Assembly: GCF_022201045.2 (NCBI RefSeq)
Contig: NC_068558.1
Location: 2,418,001-2,482,000 of the forward strand
From: Citrus sinensis
Lineage: Eukaryota > Streptophyta > Magnoliopsida > Sapindales > Rutaceae
DNA length: 64,000 nucleotides
Direction of reading: 5' to 3'
The translations under genes and the position numbers were made by a program. Shown here piece by piece: positions 1 to 11,686 of this stretch. Every line of letters begins with the position of its first letter. Position 1 is the first letter of the stretch. The notes under the pieces were generated by a model. It made no database searches and was not told the DNA's origin. It saw only the letters and a program-made list of their open reading frames with translations.

Positions 1-1168
1 AGCTCATAAATTAATTATTTTTATATCATTTTTATTTTAAAAAATTTCAATTTACTATTATTTTTATCAAGAAACCAAAAAAAAAAAAAGAAAAAAGAAA
101 AAAAAGACACATCCTCAAAAACAAAAACCAGCTAGCACATTATATGACATGCATTTAAGGTTATATATTGATAACAAACTACCTAGAAATGATAGAAGAA
201 ATAAACTGGAGATTATATATTTGATACCAAACGGTCTATAACACGTTTGCTTTATATCACATTGGTACAATCATCGTAAGCAACAGTATTAATAAACAAC
301 TTTGATTAAATAAGAGCATCCAACTTATTTGGGACATGATATATATGGGAAAAAAAATGGTGACAATTTAAACGCAAATCGATTATTCTTAAAATCTTAA
401 ATATTGCTAAGCCGACCTGTAGATTATGTTATTATATTAAATAATGCAGAAATTAGTTTAGTTAATATTATTGCAACAATATGGATTTCATGGTCCCATT
501 GATAAAAGAAATGATAAAAATCGAAACATTAAGTAAGAAAATTAATTGTTAGAAAATTTTAGTAGTAAAATGACATGTCAGAGGAGAACGTTAAGTGGAA
601 AAGTGATAATATTTTTATTTAATATAAAATAGATTGTTTAAGTTAAATGTATCTCATATGTAAGTGAAATTAAACCATGATTTTTAAAATAAAGTTTATT
701 TTTGCAATATAATTTCACAAAATTATGGTGGTCAATGAAATATTTATTATATTTTTTAAAAGAAAAAAGACAAAATCATTGTACGCAAATGTGCAATGAA
801 ATATATATTGATTTTTATTTTTATTTTTTTTGCCACAAAATTTTAATGTATAAACTTATAATGATTAAAAGGATTGTTAATATAATGCAGTACGCTAATA
901 ATTAAGTGAATTATTCGGCCTTTTAAATTCAAAATAAGTATTAAAAATACAAAATATTACAAAGCCGAATAAAATAAAGAAATGTCATTTTTTTCTTTCT
1001 TATAAGATGTATGATTGGTCCTTCTCAAAAAAAAAAAAAAGATGTATGATTGGTCTGATAAAATACTGATACTTAAAAACATATAAAATCATTTTTCAAC
1101 AATTATTAGAGACAGCCCTCTGCTTTCCTGCGCAAAAGAGATCAGAGACTGTGAGGAGAGACACGGCG
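1..1168. other. AT-rich intergenic DNA with no gene
   Basis: This stretch is strongly AT-rich, with many poly-A and poly-T runs, and holds only short chance reading frames. No splice-bounded coding segment, RNA gene or clear transposon end was recognised. The last roughly 100 bases before the first transporter gene presumably contain its promoter and 5' UTR, but I could not pick a convincing TATA box. Confidence 0.6.
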
Positions 1169-2941
1169 ATGCGGATGGAGGAGAGGTTAAGCACAAACTC
1201 AAAATGGATTGCTACTGTGGCGAGCATATGGATTCAGTGCAGCGTCGGCACAACGTACACCTTCAGCATCTATTCATCCACCCTCAAGTCAACTCAAAAC
1301 TACGACCAATCAACGCTTGAGAGAGTGGCTGTCTTCAAAGACATGGGCGGCAGCGCCGGTATTTTATCGGGCCTCCTCTTCTCCTACGTCACGCTTAATC
1401 ATCATCATCATCAGACCCGTACCCGGTTTCTTCGCGGGCCATGGGTGGTCCACTTCACGGGTGCTATCCTCTGCTTTACTGGGTACTTCTTAGTATGGGC
1501 CTCTGTTGTGGGGCTGCTTCCGAGGCCAGTACCGGTGCCTTTGATGTGTTTGTTCATTTTCACGGCGGCTCATGCACAGAATTTCTTTAACACGGGTAAT
1601 ATTGTCACTGGCGTCATGAACTTTGGTCATTATAGCGGGACCATTGTGGGTATCTTGAAGGTATGCAGTTTGTTTGGGAAAAAAAATGAATGAAACAGCG
1701 AGACAGAACTTTTTTTTTTCTTTCCAATGAATTAATCTTCTGAACACAGTGTACTATGCCATTTTAAAGAATTTAAAATTTTTAATTTGTTTCTGTTTCA
1801 GGGCTTTGTTGGTTTAAGCGGAGCAGTGCTAACCCAAGTGTACAAAACTGTGTGCAACGGCAATCCGAGCACTTTCATTCTGGTTCTTGCATTGCTTCCA
1901 ACTCTTGTGTCTCTTTTGTTCATGAGTCATGTAAGAATCTACGGAACAAACTCAGTTGATGACAAGAAGCACCTGAATGCTTTCTCTGCAGTTGCTATGA
2001 CACTGGCTGCCTATTTCATGGTCATTACCGTTATGGAAAATTTGTTAACATTTCCATTATGGGCACGCATCATTACATTTATAATTCTGCTGCTTCTACT
2101 TGCATCACCTCTTAGAGTTGCAATCACAGCCGATCGGGAGGATGCAATGACATCACCTAAACTCTCTACACCACAACAAGATCCCTTGGCATATCATGAG
2201 CTGGCTGATGATGAAAGTAAAGTAACGGCTGCTTTTGATGACAAAATATTGAAGGATGAAGAGGATATGAATCTTTTGCAAGCAATGTGCACTGGAAACT
2301 TCTGGTTCTTGTGCATTGCTACGTTATGCGGAATGGGCTCAGGGATTGCCACAATGAACAATATCGCTCAAGTAGGAGAATCTCTCCACTACAGTACCAC
2401 TGAAATAAATTCTCTGATCTCCCTGTGGAGTATATGGAATTTTTTTGGTCGTTTTGGAGCAGGGTATGGGTCAGATGTGTTCTTGCACAAACTTGGCTGG
2501 GCAAGGCCTATATTCATGGTGATTACTCTAGTAGCAATGTCAATTGGTCATATAGCTATTGCTTCTGGCTTTCCAGGAAACTTGTTTGTGGGTACAATGA
2601 TAGTTGGTGTTTGTTATGGTTCCCAGTGGTCACTGATGCCGACAATCACTTCTGAAATCTTTGGTGTGAGACATATGGGAACTATTTTCAACACCATTAG
2701 TATAGCATGTCCTGTTGGATCTTACATATGCTCTGTGAGAATCATTGGGCGTATTTACGACAGGGTAGCTAGCGGTGAAGATCACACTTGCTATGGCACT
2801 CATTGCTTCATGTTGTCTTTTATGATCATGGCATTTGTTGCTTTCTTCGGAAGTCTTGTTGCCTTTCTGTTGTTCCTTCGGACAAGGAGGTTCTATAACC
2901 AGGTTGTTATTAGAAGATTGCAGCATTCTTCAACAACCTGA
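1169..2941 (+). CDS. Nodulin-like/NFD4-type MFS transporter, copy A (2 exons)
   Basis: The exons are 1169-1660 and 1802-2941, with a GT-AG intron between ILK and GFVG in phase 0; the product is about 543 aa. An ATG at 1175 would align better with the starts of the two sister genes, so the start is uncertain by two codons. The N-terminal half carries the Nodulin-like signature (SKWIATVASIWIQC, then TYTFSIYSS and YDQSTLE). The C-terminal half is a major-facilitator half with a GMGSG motif and NFFGRFGAGYGSD, an MFS loop motif. Hydrophobic segments suggest about 12 membrane helices with a charged loop in the middle. The name comes from Arabidopsis NUCLEAR FUSION DEFECTIVE 4, a member of this family. 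The substrate is not known from sequence. Copies B and C downstream share the same intron position. The central loop is shorter here than in the sisters. Confidence 0.92.
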
Positions 2942-3075
2942 GAAGCAACATAACCAGTAAAGCTACACGTACAGGCGGTAAACATCTCAATCCCATTTTT
3001 CCTTTTCACAGTTGTGGTATGATGCCGGAGCACCATTTTTAAGTATCATTCTTTTATCTTTATATCTTGGAGTGA
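2942..3075. other. 3' flank of transporter copy A
   Basis: This is the short AT-rich 3' flank between the stop codon and the first transposon-like repeat. It probably holds the 3' UTR. No clear poly(A) signal was assigned. Confidence 0.4.
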
Positions 3076-3337
3076 GGGTGCGTTTGGGATTGAGGTTGCA
3101 CAACTGTAACGTTTAAGCGACACACTAAAGTGTTTGGTAAACACTAGCTGCTGTTATTTGAAAGTTATTTTAATATAATTTTTCACTTATATAATAAAAA
3201 AATTATTATATGTTTAATAATTTTATCAAAATTATTATTTAAAATTTATATTATTAACTTTTATTTTATAATTACAGTTTTTTATTCATAGCAACTGTAG
3301 TTTAAAAATTACAACACCTTAATCCTAAATATGACTT
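3076..3337. mobile_element. hAT-like MITE, about 260 bp
   Basis: The left end reads GGGTGCGTTTGGGATTGAGG. The right end, read on the opposite strand, begins AAGTCATATTTAGGATTAAG, so the termini form imperfect inverted repeats of the common plant type with a GTTTGG-like core. The interior is AT-rich and non-coding. The flanks TGGAGTGA and TTGAGTGG resemble a decayed 8-bp target duplication, as expected of hAT elements. A related right-end fragment lies near 60.4 kb. Confidence 0.5.
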
Positions 3338-4398
3338 GAGTGGTTGATTTCTTAGCTCAATGTGTTGTCAAAAGGAGTTATTCATACGAAGTTTCTGTTG
3401 TAAAACAATCCCATTTTATCCTTCTTGTATTGTGGATTGTGGTATGATGCGGGTGTCAAACATTTAGAAGCATGTATTAAATATATCGTGGAGTAATTGA
3501 TTTTTGGATCAAGGTATAGCTTGTCAAAAGAGTAATTTATGTACATTATTTGTATGTAAAGAAATCAACATCTCTTTTGTGATTAATCAAGAAAAAGTTT
3601 ATTATGTGACCATCCTCAGATCCATGTAAGTTGGTTTAAATACCAATTCTCTTTAAAAACACAAATATACGTTCGACAAATAAAATTTAAAAACATTTTT
3701 GAAAATGCAAGATTCATCTTTCACTTTTAATAAATAAAATTAAAAAATGAAAATTCTTTTGTTTTCCTTATTTTCCTCTAGTAAATGAGTGAAAGATTTT
3801 ACTCTTCTGTCTTAGTTTTTTATTTTATTTTGTATTATAAATAAAGAAATTAACAAGATCACATAAGTTCTTTTAGAATCCATTTGAGCTGAGTTCGAAC
3901 ACCAATACTTTTATATCACCGCTATTCACTAACTAGCGCAAACATAAATTTTAATAAGTTATGTATATATATGCGTGTGTGTAATATAATTCTTTATATA
4001 GTCAATTTGAAGACTAACCCATAAATTTATCGGAGACTTAGCATATTCATTGATATAATTCATCTAAAGATCATCCTAATATGGAAAGATTTGAATGCTT
4101 GACCTCAAGAGTAAAACTGCTATAGACCAAATAGTGGTTGACAGTTTCATAAATAACTTAGACATCAACATATTCAGGTTGTTACAAAGTCATTTCTCTC
4201 TAATAAATATTATATGTGTGAGCTAGAACTTGTCTTATAAATCTTCATATTTCTACCTTCAAACAATTTCATTATAAACAACTACATTAATTAAATTAAT
4301 TTGTATTCAATAGTGATTTATCTACAAATCGCTGACTAAACTCTCTTTCTAAAATTTAAATTGGTGGCTGAGGGGGTACAAAAGAATAATTAGTTAAA
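3338..4398. other. AT-rich intergenic DNA, nothing recognised
   Basis: No reading frame with protein family character, RNA gene or clear repeat boundary was seen. Several short stretches resemble degraded transposon sequence but could not be assigned. Confidence 0.4.
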
Positions 4399-4526
4399 GG
4401 CAAATGCTATGTTACAATTAATGTAACATACACATTCAACAACAACCACACAAATTGTGTGGGTCCATCATTTGTGTGGTTGTTGTTGAGTGTGTATGTT
4501 ACATTAATTGTAACATAGGGGCTCCC
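4399..4526. mobile_element. Foldback MITE with 9-bp target duplication, copy 1
   Basis: Two arms of 49 bases (4407-4455 and 4470-4518) are inverted copies with a single mismatch, separated by a 14-base loop. They begin CTATGTTACAATTAATG. The element is flanked by the 9-bp direct repeat TTAGTTAAA at 4390-4398 and 4527-4535. The target size suggests Mutator-type mobilisation. The near-perfect arms imply recent insertion. A second element of the same design lies at 46765-46915. Confidence 0.75.
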
Positions 4527-4535
4527 TTAGTTAAA

Positions 4536-5918
4536 AGCATCGGTGTCCACACGTACTTCACTTTTTAACCAATCACATATCGCATAGCAGCCATAAAAGC
4601 AGAAAGTTTGTCGGTCACAACAAGCTATGTTGGGTTGGTATATGCATTACACTTGGTAATTATTTTGTGAGAATTACTGGCTGGGTATAAATTTTTGATT
4701 GTAATTACTTGTGAAAATACATGTTCATCGTTGAAAATACAATTGTGCAATTACATGTTCATCACTGTAATTAGTTTGGTTTAGCCAAATATAAGTGAAA
4801 TGCTAGAAAAACTTGTTCGAACAAAATATAAGTCAAACATTAATCACATTCATTGTTGTCTTTGTTACGTTGTTGATGTAGCAAATGTTGGAAACTTCCA
4901 CTTCCAGTTCCTTTGTACGTCATCGAATGAGAATGATAATGTGGTTGTAAAACATATGACGGAAGTGGTTGCTGTAATATATAAAAAATTAAAACATGAG
5001 ATTTTAGAAATTAAAAAATATAAGTATACAAAATATTTAATATTCGTATTAAGAATAAATTATTATAAATTTTTACAAAATTTTGATCCACCAATAATTT
5101 AATCCATCATATTCTAAAAATTAAAATTAAAAAATAATAAATTGAATACAAAATTAAAATTAAAAAAATTCTAAATCGAAACAAAATTTAAATTAAAAAT
5201 TTCTAAATCCCACCCATCATTTAAATTAAAAAAACTTTTAAATAAAAAAATTTCTAAATCAAACACAACATTTATATTAAAAGAAATTATAAATCCAACA
5301 CAAAATTAAAATTAAAATTTTCTAAATCAAATTTATCATTATTTGATTTCTAAATCAAACTTCTAAATCAAAATTTCTAAATCAAAATTTCTAAATCAAA
5401 ATTTCATTATCATATAACAAAAAATAATAGAATAAATAAAAAAAATCAATCTTTACCAGCTGGGTGTTTTACTTCAAGCTGGTGATAAACTACTCTTGCT
5501 AGGCTGCTAATGCCGTTTTCCTGCTTCTAAAAGGAGAAAAAAAAACCCCCAACTCAATCCTTTCACGTGAATGAGAAAAATACTCCTGCCGTTTTCCTTT
5601 CTCACCGTCTATTCTTTGTCAAGGAGAATCTCATTGAAATTGATATTTTAAAATTATATTCAGATGGATATGGATAATTATTTTTATCTAATGGATATTC
5701 GTTTAATCCAACATAAATTTAAAAAATTTTAATTTTATAAAATAATAAATAAAAATATAATAAATAAAAAATTGTAAAAATATTATATTAACTAGTGAAA
5801 ATTTTAAATTCCTCTTATATTAAAAACTAAAGTTTTTAAAATTATCCTTTAATTTTTTAACTTATTTAATATTATTAATAATTATTATTTTATTTTATTA
5901 ATTTAATATTATAAATAG
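4536..5918. other. AT-rich intergenic DNA with degenerate A/T repeats
   Basis: From about 5100 to 5410 the sequence repeats variants of AAATTTCTAAATCAAA many times, so it looks like a degenerate simple tandem array. The rest is AT-rich and non-coding. One reading frame at 4800-5102 has no family resemblance and is judged to be chance. Confidence 0.45.
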
Positions 5919-6052
5919 ACATCCACCGGAAAGTCGCCGGACCACCACCGGATTTCACCAGACCACCGTCTGCTTCGCCGGAAGGTCGCCGGACCTCCGC
6001 CGGAATTCACCAAAAAGTTGCCGGATTGCCACCACCGACCACCGGACCGCCA
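5919..6052. repeat. CCGG-rich island in AT-rich DNA
   Basis: About 130 bases are built of repeated CGCCGGA and CACCGG motifs (for example AAGTCGCCGGACCACCACCG), in sharp contrast to the more than 80 percent AT flanks. A TA dinucleotide run at about 6060-6087 follows immediately. Flanking GGATATGGATAA and the inverted TTATCTATCCATAATTAG suggest the island sits inside a degenerate inverted-repeat transposon of about 5660-6320. Confidence 0.5.
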
Positions 6053-6055
6053 TTT

Positions 6056-6091
<36 letters not shown>

Positions 6092-6478
6092 ACTAATATA
6101 AATAGTTTAATAACTAAATTTAATATTAAAATTTTAACTATTTTATATTATTATTTTTATATAATAAAAATAAAATATTCATGGATCTCTATAGTTATAT
6201 GGATAAAATTCATATCCATATCAATATTAAATACTAAATATAAATATATTCATTATAAATAATTATAAATTTATATTTAGATATATATTATCTATCCATA
6301 ATTAGATATTTATCATCCCTAATTCTCTCTACTTGTGAAATGAGAGAAAAATCTCAACTCAATTAGTGCTTTTCGACAGCTAGAATCAAATGTGGGGAAG
6401 AAAGAGTCAAAAGCGTGGAAAAAGCAAAAGTAGCAAGAAAAAACAAAAGGGGCCAAAGTTCACGTGGTGGAGGGTGGG

Positions 6479-6518
6479 GCCGAGAGAAACGGCATTACTG
6501 AATGCCGTTTCTCTCGGC
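6479..6518. repeat. Perfect 18-bp hairpin with 4-base loop
   Basis: The arms are 6479-6496 (GCCGAGAGAAACGGCATT) and 6501-6518, its exact reverse complement, separated by ACTG. It lies just upstream of the HIPL pseudogene relic and has no T-run making it terminator-like. It may be an end-to-end remnant of a transposon or a chance foldback. Confidence 0.8.
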
Positions 6519-6550
6519 ATTCTCGCAGCATTCTCGCTGAGATGCGTTTT

Positions 6551-7116
6551 CCTTTTTGTATACGCCACATGCGGACACGTGATCAATTTGCTGCTGACTT
6601 AATTGCAAAGCGGCCATTCCGCCGTAGTCGTGTGTCTGTTCCTTGCAGCTCCACGTTTTTGGAGAAACCAAATCAGCAAGGCAGTGTACGGTTGGCAAAT
6701 GTTCCTGACGAAGGATCTAATGGGATTCTGGCCTTCTGGGGATTGTTGAATCCAATCCATTTTTAGACTTGATGAGGTGGCCTTTGATACTGAGCTCGGT
6801 GTAATGGGTATGGCATCTCATCCGATCTTTGTGAAAAATGGTCGTTTCTTTTTGTCATTCAACCGTGATAAAATGAGACAGTCGGGACGTTCTGGGAGAT
6901 GTGCATGGAATGCCCATGTGGCGCAAATATTGGTGCTGATGGTGGAGTACGACTGCGTCCGTATCATACCATTATTGCTGAGTTTACTGTCAATGATACT
7001 ACATCCAAGCCATCTTTGGTACATGTCTGCGCTTCTCTTAAATTAGAAAATGTGAATACATGGAAGTTGGTTCAGTTTCACTATGGCAACTGACGATTAT
7101 GTAAATTTGAATAGGA
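6551..7116 (+). pseudogene. HIPL pseudogene relic, internally deleted
   Basis: Pieces match the third exon of HIPL genes. They include GSVRLANVPDEGSNGIL, then sequence that reads like FDTELGVMGMASHP followed by KNGRFFLSFNRDKMRQ, and lastly an ISEFTVNDTTSKP-like segment. The similarity to the larger HIPL pseudogene at 20.3-21.4 kb is higher than to the intact gene at 24.6 kb. It continues past coding sequence into a non-coding block (AAAATGTGAATA, then GGAAGTTGG, then CAGTTTCACTAT) that also occurs at about 21340-21400. It has several frame changes and lacks exons 1-2 and 4-7. It is therefore best seen as a duplicated and shrunken copy of an already dead gene. Confidence 0.8.
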
Positions 7117-7334
7117 TAAAAATTATCTAATTTAAGATTTTTGATTTTATTAAAGTTGGAAGAAGTTATCCACAATACTGTAATATTATTATATTACTAC
7201 ACCCTACGACATAATAGTTTTCTCCAATTTTAATACAGTGCAAGATCCGGATAAGGTAAGCACCTTAGCCTGCTCCCTTAGCTGGATATGGCATTATTGG
7301 GGTTTGTTCGGCCGGTCAAAACACTCCAACAAAC

Positions 7335-8904
7335 TTCATATTTAGGGTTATTTTTAAGGACTTTCCTTGAGCTTTAGTGTATTGACAGTCTAATAGAAAG
7401 TATTTGTGTAATTACAGAAACTTCCCCTAACGTTAGTACACGTTTTCGTATATGTTAGTATATGAGGGTAAATTAGTAATTTCATAAATTAAAAAAAATC
7501 AAAGAACCAAAACACTATTTTCTCTCTCATTAAACGAAACCCACAACCATTTTCAAGGTTGAAAAGCTCTGGAGAAGCTTTTGAACCAATCCGTCCCGGC
7601 CTACGTGAAGGAATCGAAGGCTTTGCTCACGAGACAGGGGATCGGAATCTCGTTCAGAGTGAGCCAGTAGTAGCAAAGCAGTTGTTAGCTATTCGTAGTG
7701 ACCCTTGTTAGTTGTTGGCAACTCGTCGGTAGGGATTTGATCTCAACGGAGGAAAATGAGACCCTTTTGAACAAGCTTTGGGTCTAATCGGAGAGTCGAA
7801 ATTTCTACCGCAACCTCGATCGCATCTTTTTCATTATCATTTACCACCCTTTCTTTCCTCCCGACTATTCACGCACGAAGATCGTCGTATGTATGCTCGA
7901 CTTCGGTTGCTGGTAGGAGTACATTATGGGAAGATCAGTCACCTGGGCTCATTGTTTTTCTTTTTTAATTGTTGTGATGATTAAGAATGAAAATATGTGT
8001 TGAAGAAATTGCTGGATAAGTTATGTTGGACGAAAAAGAATTTTTTCTTTTTGGCTATTTTAATTGATTTCAAACTTAAATGAGTTGAAATCTTTGATTT
8101 ATTTACTTATTATTTAAATTCAAAAGGTAGGTTTGCTGGTATTTTTGTATGGGGATGATAATTGATTTTTGCTTGCCTTGAAATTGGCATGGCAGGTATC
8201 ATTACCCAATTGGTCTAGACTTTTGCTGTGGCAGTAGCATTTTCTTACGCTTTAGTCTGCCTTCTTCATATGGCTAGTGGTGTGAAACTTGGAATAACAA
8301 AGGAAGATTTTTTTTTTCTTTTCTTTTCTTCTTTGGCTTCAATTTAAATGGCTAAGGAATATTGGTTGTGTATTTTGAATGCATTGAAAAGTGAATTATG
8401 GTTTATTTATTGTTTTATTGAAGCAGCTTACTAATTATTGAGCTTTTGAGATGTTGAATGATGAAGGAAGAAATTGTGAGATGAAAGTTAAAGAAGCAAT
8501 GGTTGTAATGGTGATTTTAACTTGACAATGGCTGTATTTACAACCACTGTTGCTGTAAATATTTACTACATTGATAGCTTTGTTGATTTTGTCAATTTAT
8601 ATTTTTCTCTTTTTTTTAATATTATGTAATATCAATGATTTGTTTTAAATGGTCAGTTTAGACTTTTTAGGGTTTTAGTGTGATGTTTAACGCCAAACTG
8701 TAGTTATTATCATTAAAGAAATTATTAACTGCCAAAGCATTTTTGAGGCCTAGGGCATTTTTGGCTTTTCGTCAGTCCACTAACAGTCAAGTTAACCATG
8801 TAGTAACGTCAGGGGAGGTCGCTGTAATTACGTGAATACTTTCTATCAGACTGTCAATACACCAAACCTCAGAGGAGGTCTCTAAAAATAACCCTTCATA
8901 TTTA
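7335..8904. mobile_element. Mutator-like element (non-autonomous MULE), with 10-bp TSD
   Basis: The element body is 7345-8894. Both ends start GGGTTATTTTTA when read inward and are inverted repeats over about 95 bases at roughly 80 percent identity, including TGTATTGACAGTCT and ATAGAAAGTATT. The 10-bp sequence TTCATATTTA flanks it exactly on both sides (7335-7344 and 8895-8904). Long terminal repeats of this size and a 9-11 bp target duplication are diagnostic of Mutator-like elements. No transposase is recognisable inside. The interior, about 7550-7990, is less AT-rich than its surroundings and could be a captured host fragment. The perfect target duplication indicates a fairly recent insertion. 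A related element lies at 40048-41434. Confidence 0.85.
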
Positions 8905-9377
8905 TTTAATTATCATTTAGCGTATACAATACGCCTACGTATTTTTATGGTCCAAATTCAAATCCCATCCTCGTAATTTTCTCTTCCACACTCTCTCTCT
9001 TTCTTTCTTCACTCCGATTTTTCTCCAAATCTTCGCATGGCCGACGATAAGGTATTCTGTATATTTCTTTGACTTTTTTCTTTTTTTTCAGCTGAAAGAA
9101 CAAGAAATAAATTTTTTTTTTTTATTATCTGAAGCTCCGTTTTTGTGGAAACAGGTGATTTTGTAGATTTTAGATTTCTTTTCTTTCTTTTTCTTTTTTT
9201 ATGACGTAAATGTAAAAAAATTACAACTGCATTTTTGTTATTGTTATGAATTACTGTAAAATTCAAAGAAGAAAAATAGATCACGAATTCTTGTAATAAA
9301 AAAGTTGCACAAAAGGATATATAGGAGGACTGGGAGAGCAGCTGCGAAGAGAACCGAACAGAGTTTGCGGGAGGGAC
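8905..9377 (+). promoter_or_regulatory. Upstream region of transporter copy B
   Basis: This holds a CT-rich stretch (CACACTCTCTCTCTTTCTTTC near 8989-9008) followed by a short ATGGCCGACGATAAG and then GTATTC, which looks like a tiny coding start plus a splice donor at about 9037-9052. No downstream exon that would match it was found. The rest is T-rich. It probably contains the promoter and 5' UTR of copy B. Confidence 0.35.
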
Positions 9378-11388
9378 ATGGAGAGTGAGAGACGACTAAA
9401 CTTGAAATCAAAGTGGATAGCGACGGTGGCGAGCATATGGATCCAGTGCTGCAGCGGTGCCACGTACACCTTCGGCATCTACTCATCCACCCTCAAGTCC
9501 TCTCAAAATTACGACCAATCCACGCTTGACACCGTGTCAGTCTTCAAAGACATAGGTGCCAACGTCGGTGTCCTATCCGGCCTTCTGTACTCTTTCGCGA
9601 CGCTCAACCACCACCACCGTACCCGTTTCAGCTTTCTTCGCGGTCCATGGGTGGTCCACTTGACCGGTGCTATCCTTTGCTTTGCGGGTTACTTCTTGAT
9701 GTGGGCCTCCGTTGTGGGGCTGATTCACAGTCCGCCGGTTCCGTTGATGTGCTTGTTCATGTTCCTGGCGGCTCATTCGCAGACATTCTTTAACACGGGG
9801 AATGTTGTGACTGGTGTGATGAACTTCGGTGATTATGGCGGGACCATTGTTGGCATCATGAAGGTATGCACTAGTTCACATTTTTGTTTCTTGCTTTGAT
9901 TGAGATTCTAGACTCAAAATGAATTCAGTTATATGTAAATCAGTAGCTTATTTAACATTTACACACGAGAAGACAAGATTCTGGACTCAAAATGAAAAAA
10001 AAGGACTTGTAGTAATACTTCCAGTGCTCCTAAGGAATTGTGAATTTTTAGATCATATCCGCTAGCTTACTTAGATCTAGGAAAGACTTACATTTTCGCA
10101 ACTTTCAATTTACTAGCTTGTAAGTAACGCAGCAATGGTTTATTTTTTGGAATACAACAGAATACCTTTTTTTTTTTTTCTCCCATTGTCCACTGTCCAG
10201 GGCTTTCTTGGTCTAGGTGGGGCAGCATTAATCCAAGCTTATGACACTATATGGAAGGGCCGTCCAAGCACTTACCTTCTGATTCTTGCACTGCTGCCAA
10301 CTTTTGCGTCTCTTTTGTTCATGTCTCTGGTAAGAATCCATGGAACGAATTCAGCTGATGACAAGAAGCACTTGAATGCTTTTTCTGCCGTTGCTTTGAC
10401 CATTGCAGCCTATCTCATGATCATTATAATTTTGGAGAACATCTTCACTTTTCCATTATGGGCACGAATCATTACATTCTTGTTTCTACTATTTCTACTT
10501 TCCTCACCTCTTGGAATTGCAATCAAAGCCCAGAGGGAGGATACAACTAGGTTATCGCCAACATTTGCCACTCAGAGGAGTCCGTTAGTGGACTGCCCTG
10601 AGACAACGACATCTACTAAATTCTCTGCCTCACAAGATTCTGTAGCATATCATGAGCTGCCTGGTGAGGAAAGTCAAGTGAAAGCCGAATTTGATGACAA
10701 AAAATTGAAGGATGAAGAGGATATGAATATTTTGCAATCAGTATGTACTCTAAACTTTTGGCTGCTGTTTGTTGCCATGTTATGTGGAATGGGTTCTGGG
10801 CTTGCCACTGTAAATAATATCAGTCAAATAGGGGAATCTCTTGGCTACCCTACCAGTGCAATCAATTCCCTGGTCTCTTTGTGGAGTATATGGAACTTTC
10901 TTGGCCGTTTTGGAGGAGGGTACGTCTCAGATATAGTCCTACATAGAATGGGCTGGGAAAGGCCATCGTTCATTGCCATTACTCTAGCAACAATGTCTGT
11001 TGGTCATATTGTTGTTGCTTCTGGTTTTCCGGGAAATTTGTATGTGGGTTCAATTATAGTGGGTGTTTGTTATGGTTGCCAGTGGTCGTTAATGCCTACT
11101 ATTACTTATGAGATATTTGGAGTCAGGCACATGGGAACTATTTTTAACACCATTGCCATTGCTAGTCCCGTTGGATCTTACGTATGCTCTGTAAGAATTA
11201 TTGGGTATATTTACGACAACGTTGCAAGTGGTGAAGGTAATTCCTGCAATGGCACTCACTGCTTCATGTTATCATTTCTGATCATGGCGTCTGTTGCTTT
11301 TGTTGGGTGTCTTGTTGCCTTCTTGTTGTTCATTCGGACAAGGAGGTTCTATAAACAGGTTGTTCTCAGGAGGTTGGGGCATTCTTAA
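9378..11388 (+). CDS. Nodulin-like/NFD4-type MFS transporter, copy B (2 exons)
   Basis: The exons are 9378-9863 and 10201-11388, joined at the same phase-0 site as in copies A and C; the product is 557 aa. The start ATG is the first in frame and gives MESERRLNLKSKW, aligned with the sisters. The protein has the Nodulin-like N-terminal half (WIATVASIWIQCCSG, TYTFGIYSS) and a C-terminal MFS half with LCGMGSGLATVNNISQIGES and NFLGRFGGGYVSD. It has about 12 hydrophobic helices and a longer, acidic central loop containing KLKDEEDMN. It is a polytopic membrane transporter of unknown substrate. The next gene starts only about 660 bases downstream. No break or missing core motif was seen. Confidence 0.94.
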
Positions 11389-11686
11389 AGAACATGAGAA
11401 GTGACTACAAGAGCTTCATGTTCAGGCAGACATGCGGTCGATATCCATTTTCCTTGGTCCATTTGTATTATCATATATGTCTAATTATCATTGAGTAATT
11501 GGTTTCTCTGTTTTCTCGAGGAGAAAAAAAGATGTACCATGTCTTTTTGTAAAGAAAATCAATATTTTATTGGCATTTTATACTTTTTCACCATTTACTC
11601 GTTGAATTTCGTATTTCAAGTGGTGAGATATCTCATCTGACACAGTGAGGAGGTTAGACAAATGTTGATTCAAGACCGAGTAGTAG

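Noticed and set aside
702-905. Short plus-strand frame in AT-rich DNA
   Set aside because: It has low-complexity composition, no family resemblance and no promoter or splice context.
4800-5102. 100-residue plus-strand frame
   Set aside because: The start is weak, the last third is AT-driven low complexity, and no motif was recognised.
7778-7984. Possible gene inside the Mutator-like element
   Set aside because: It is only 68 residues with no transposase motif and ends in T-rich sequence.
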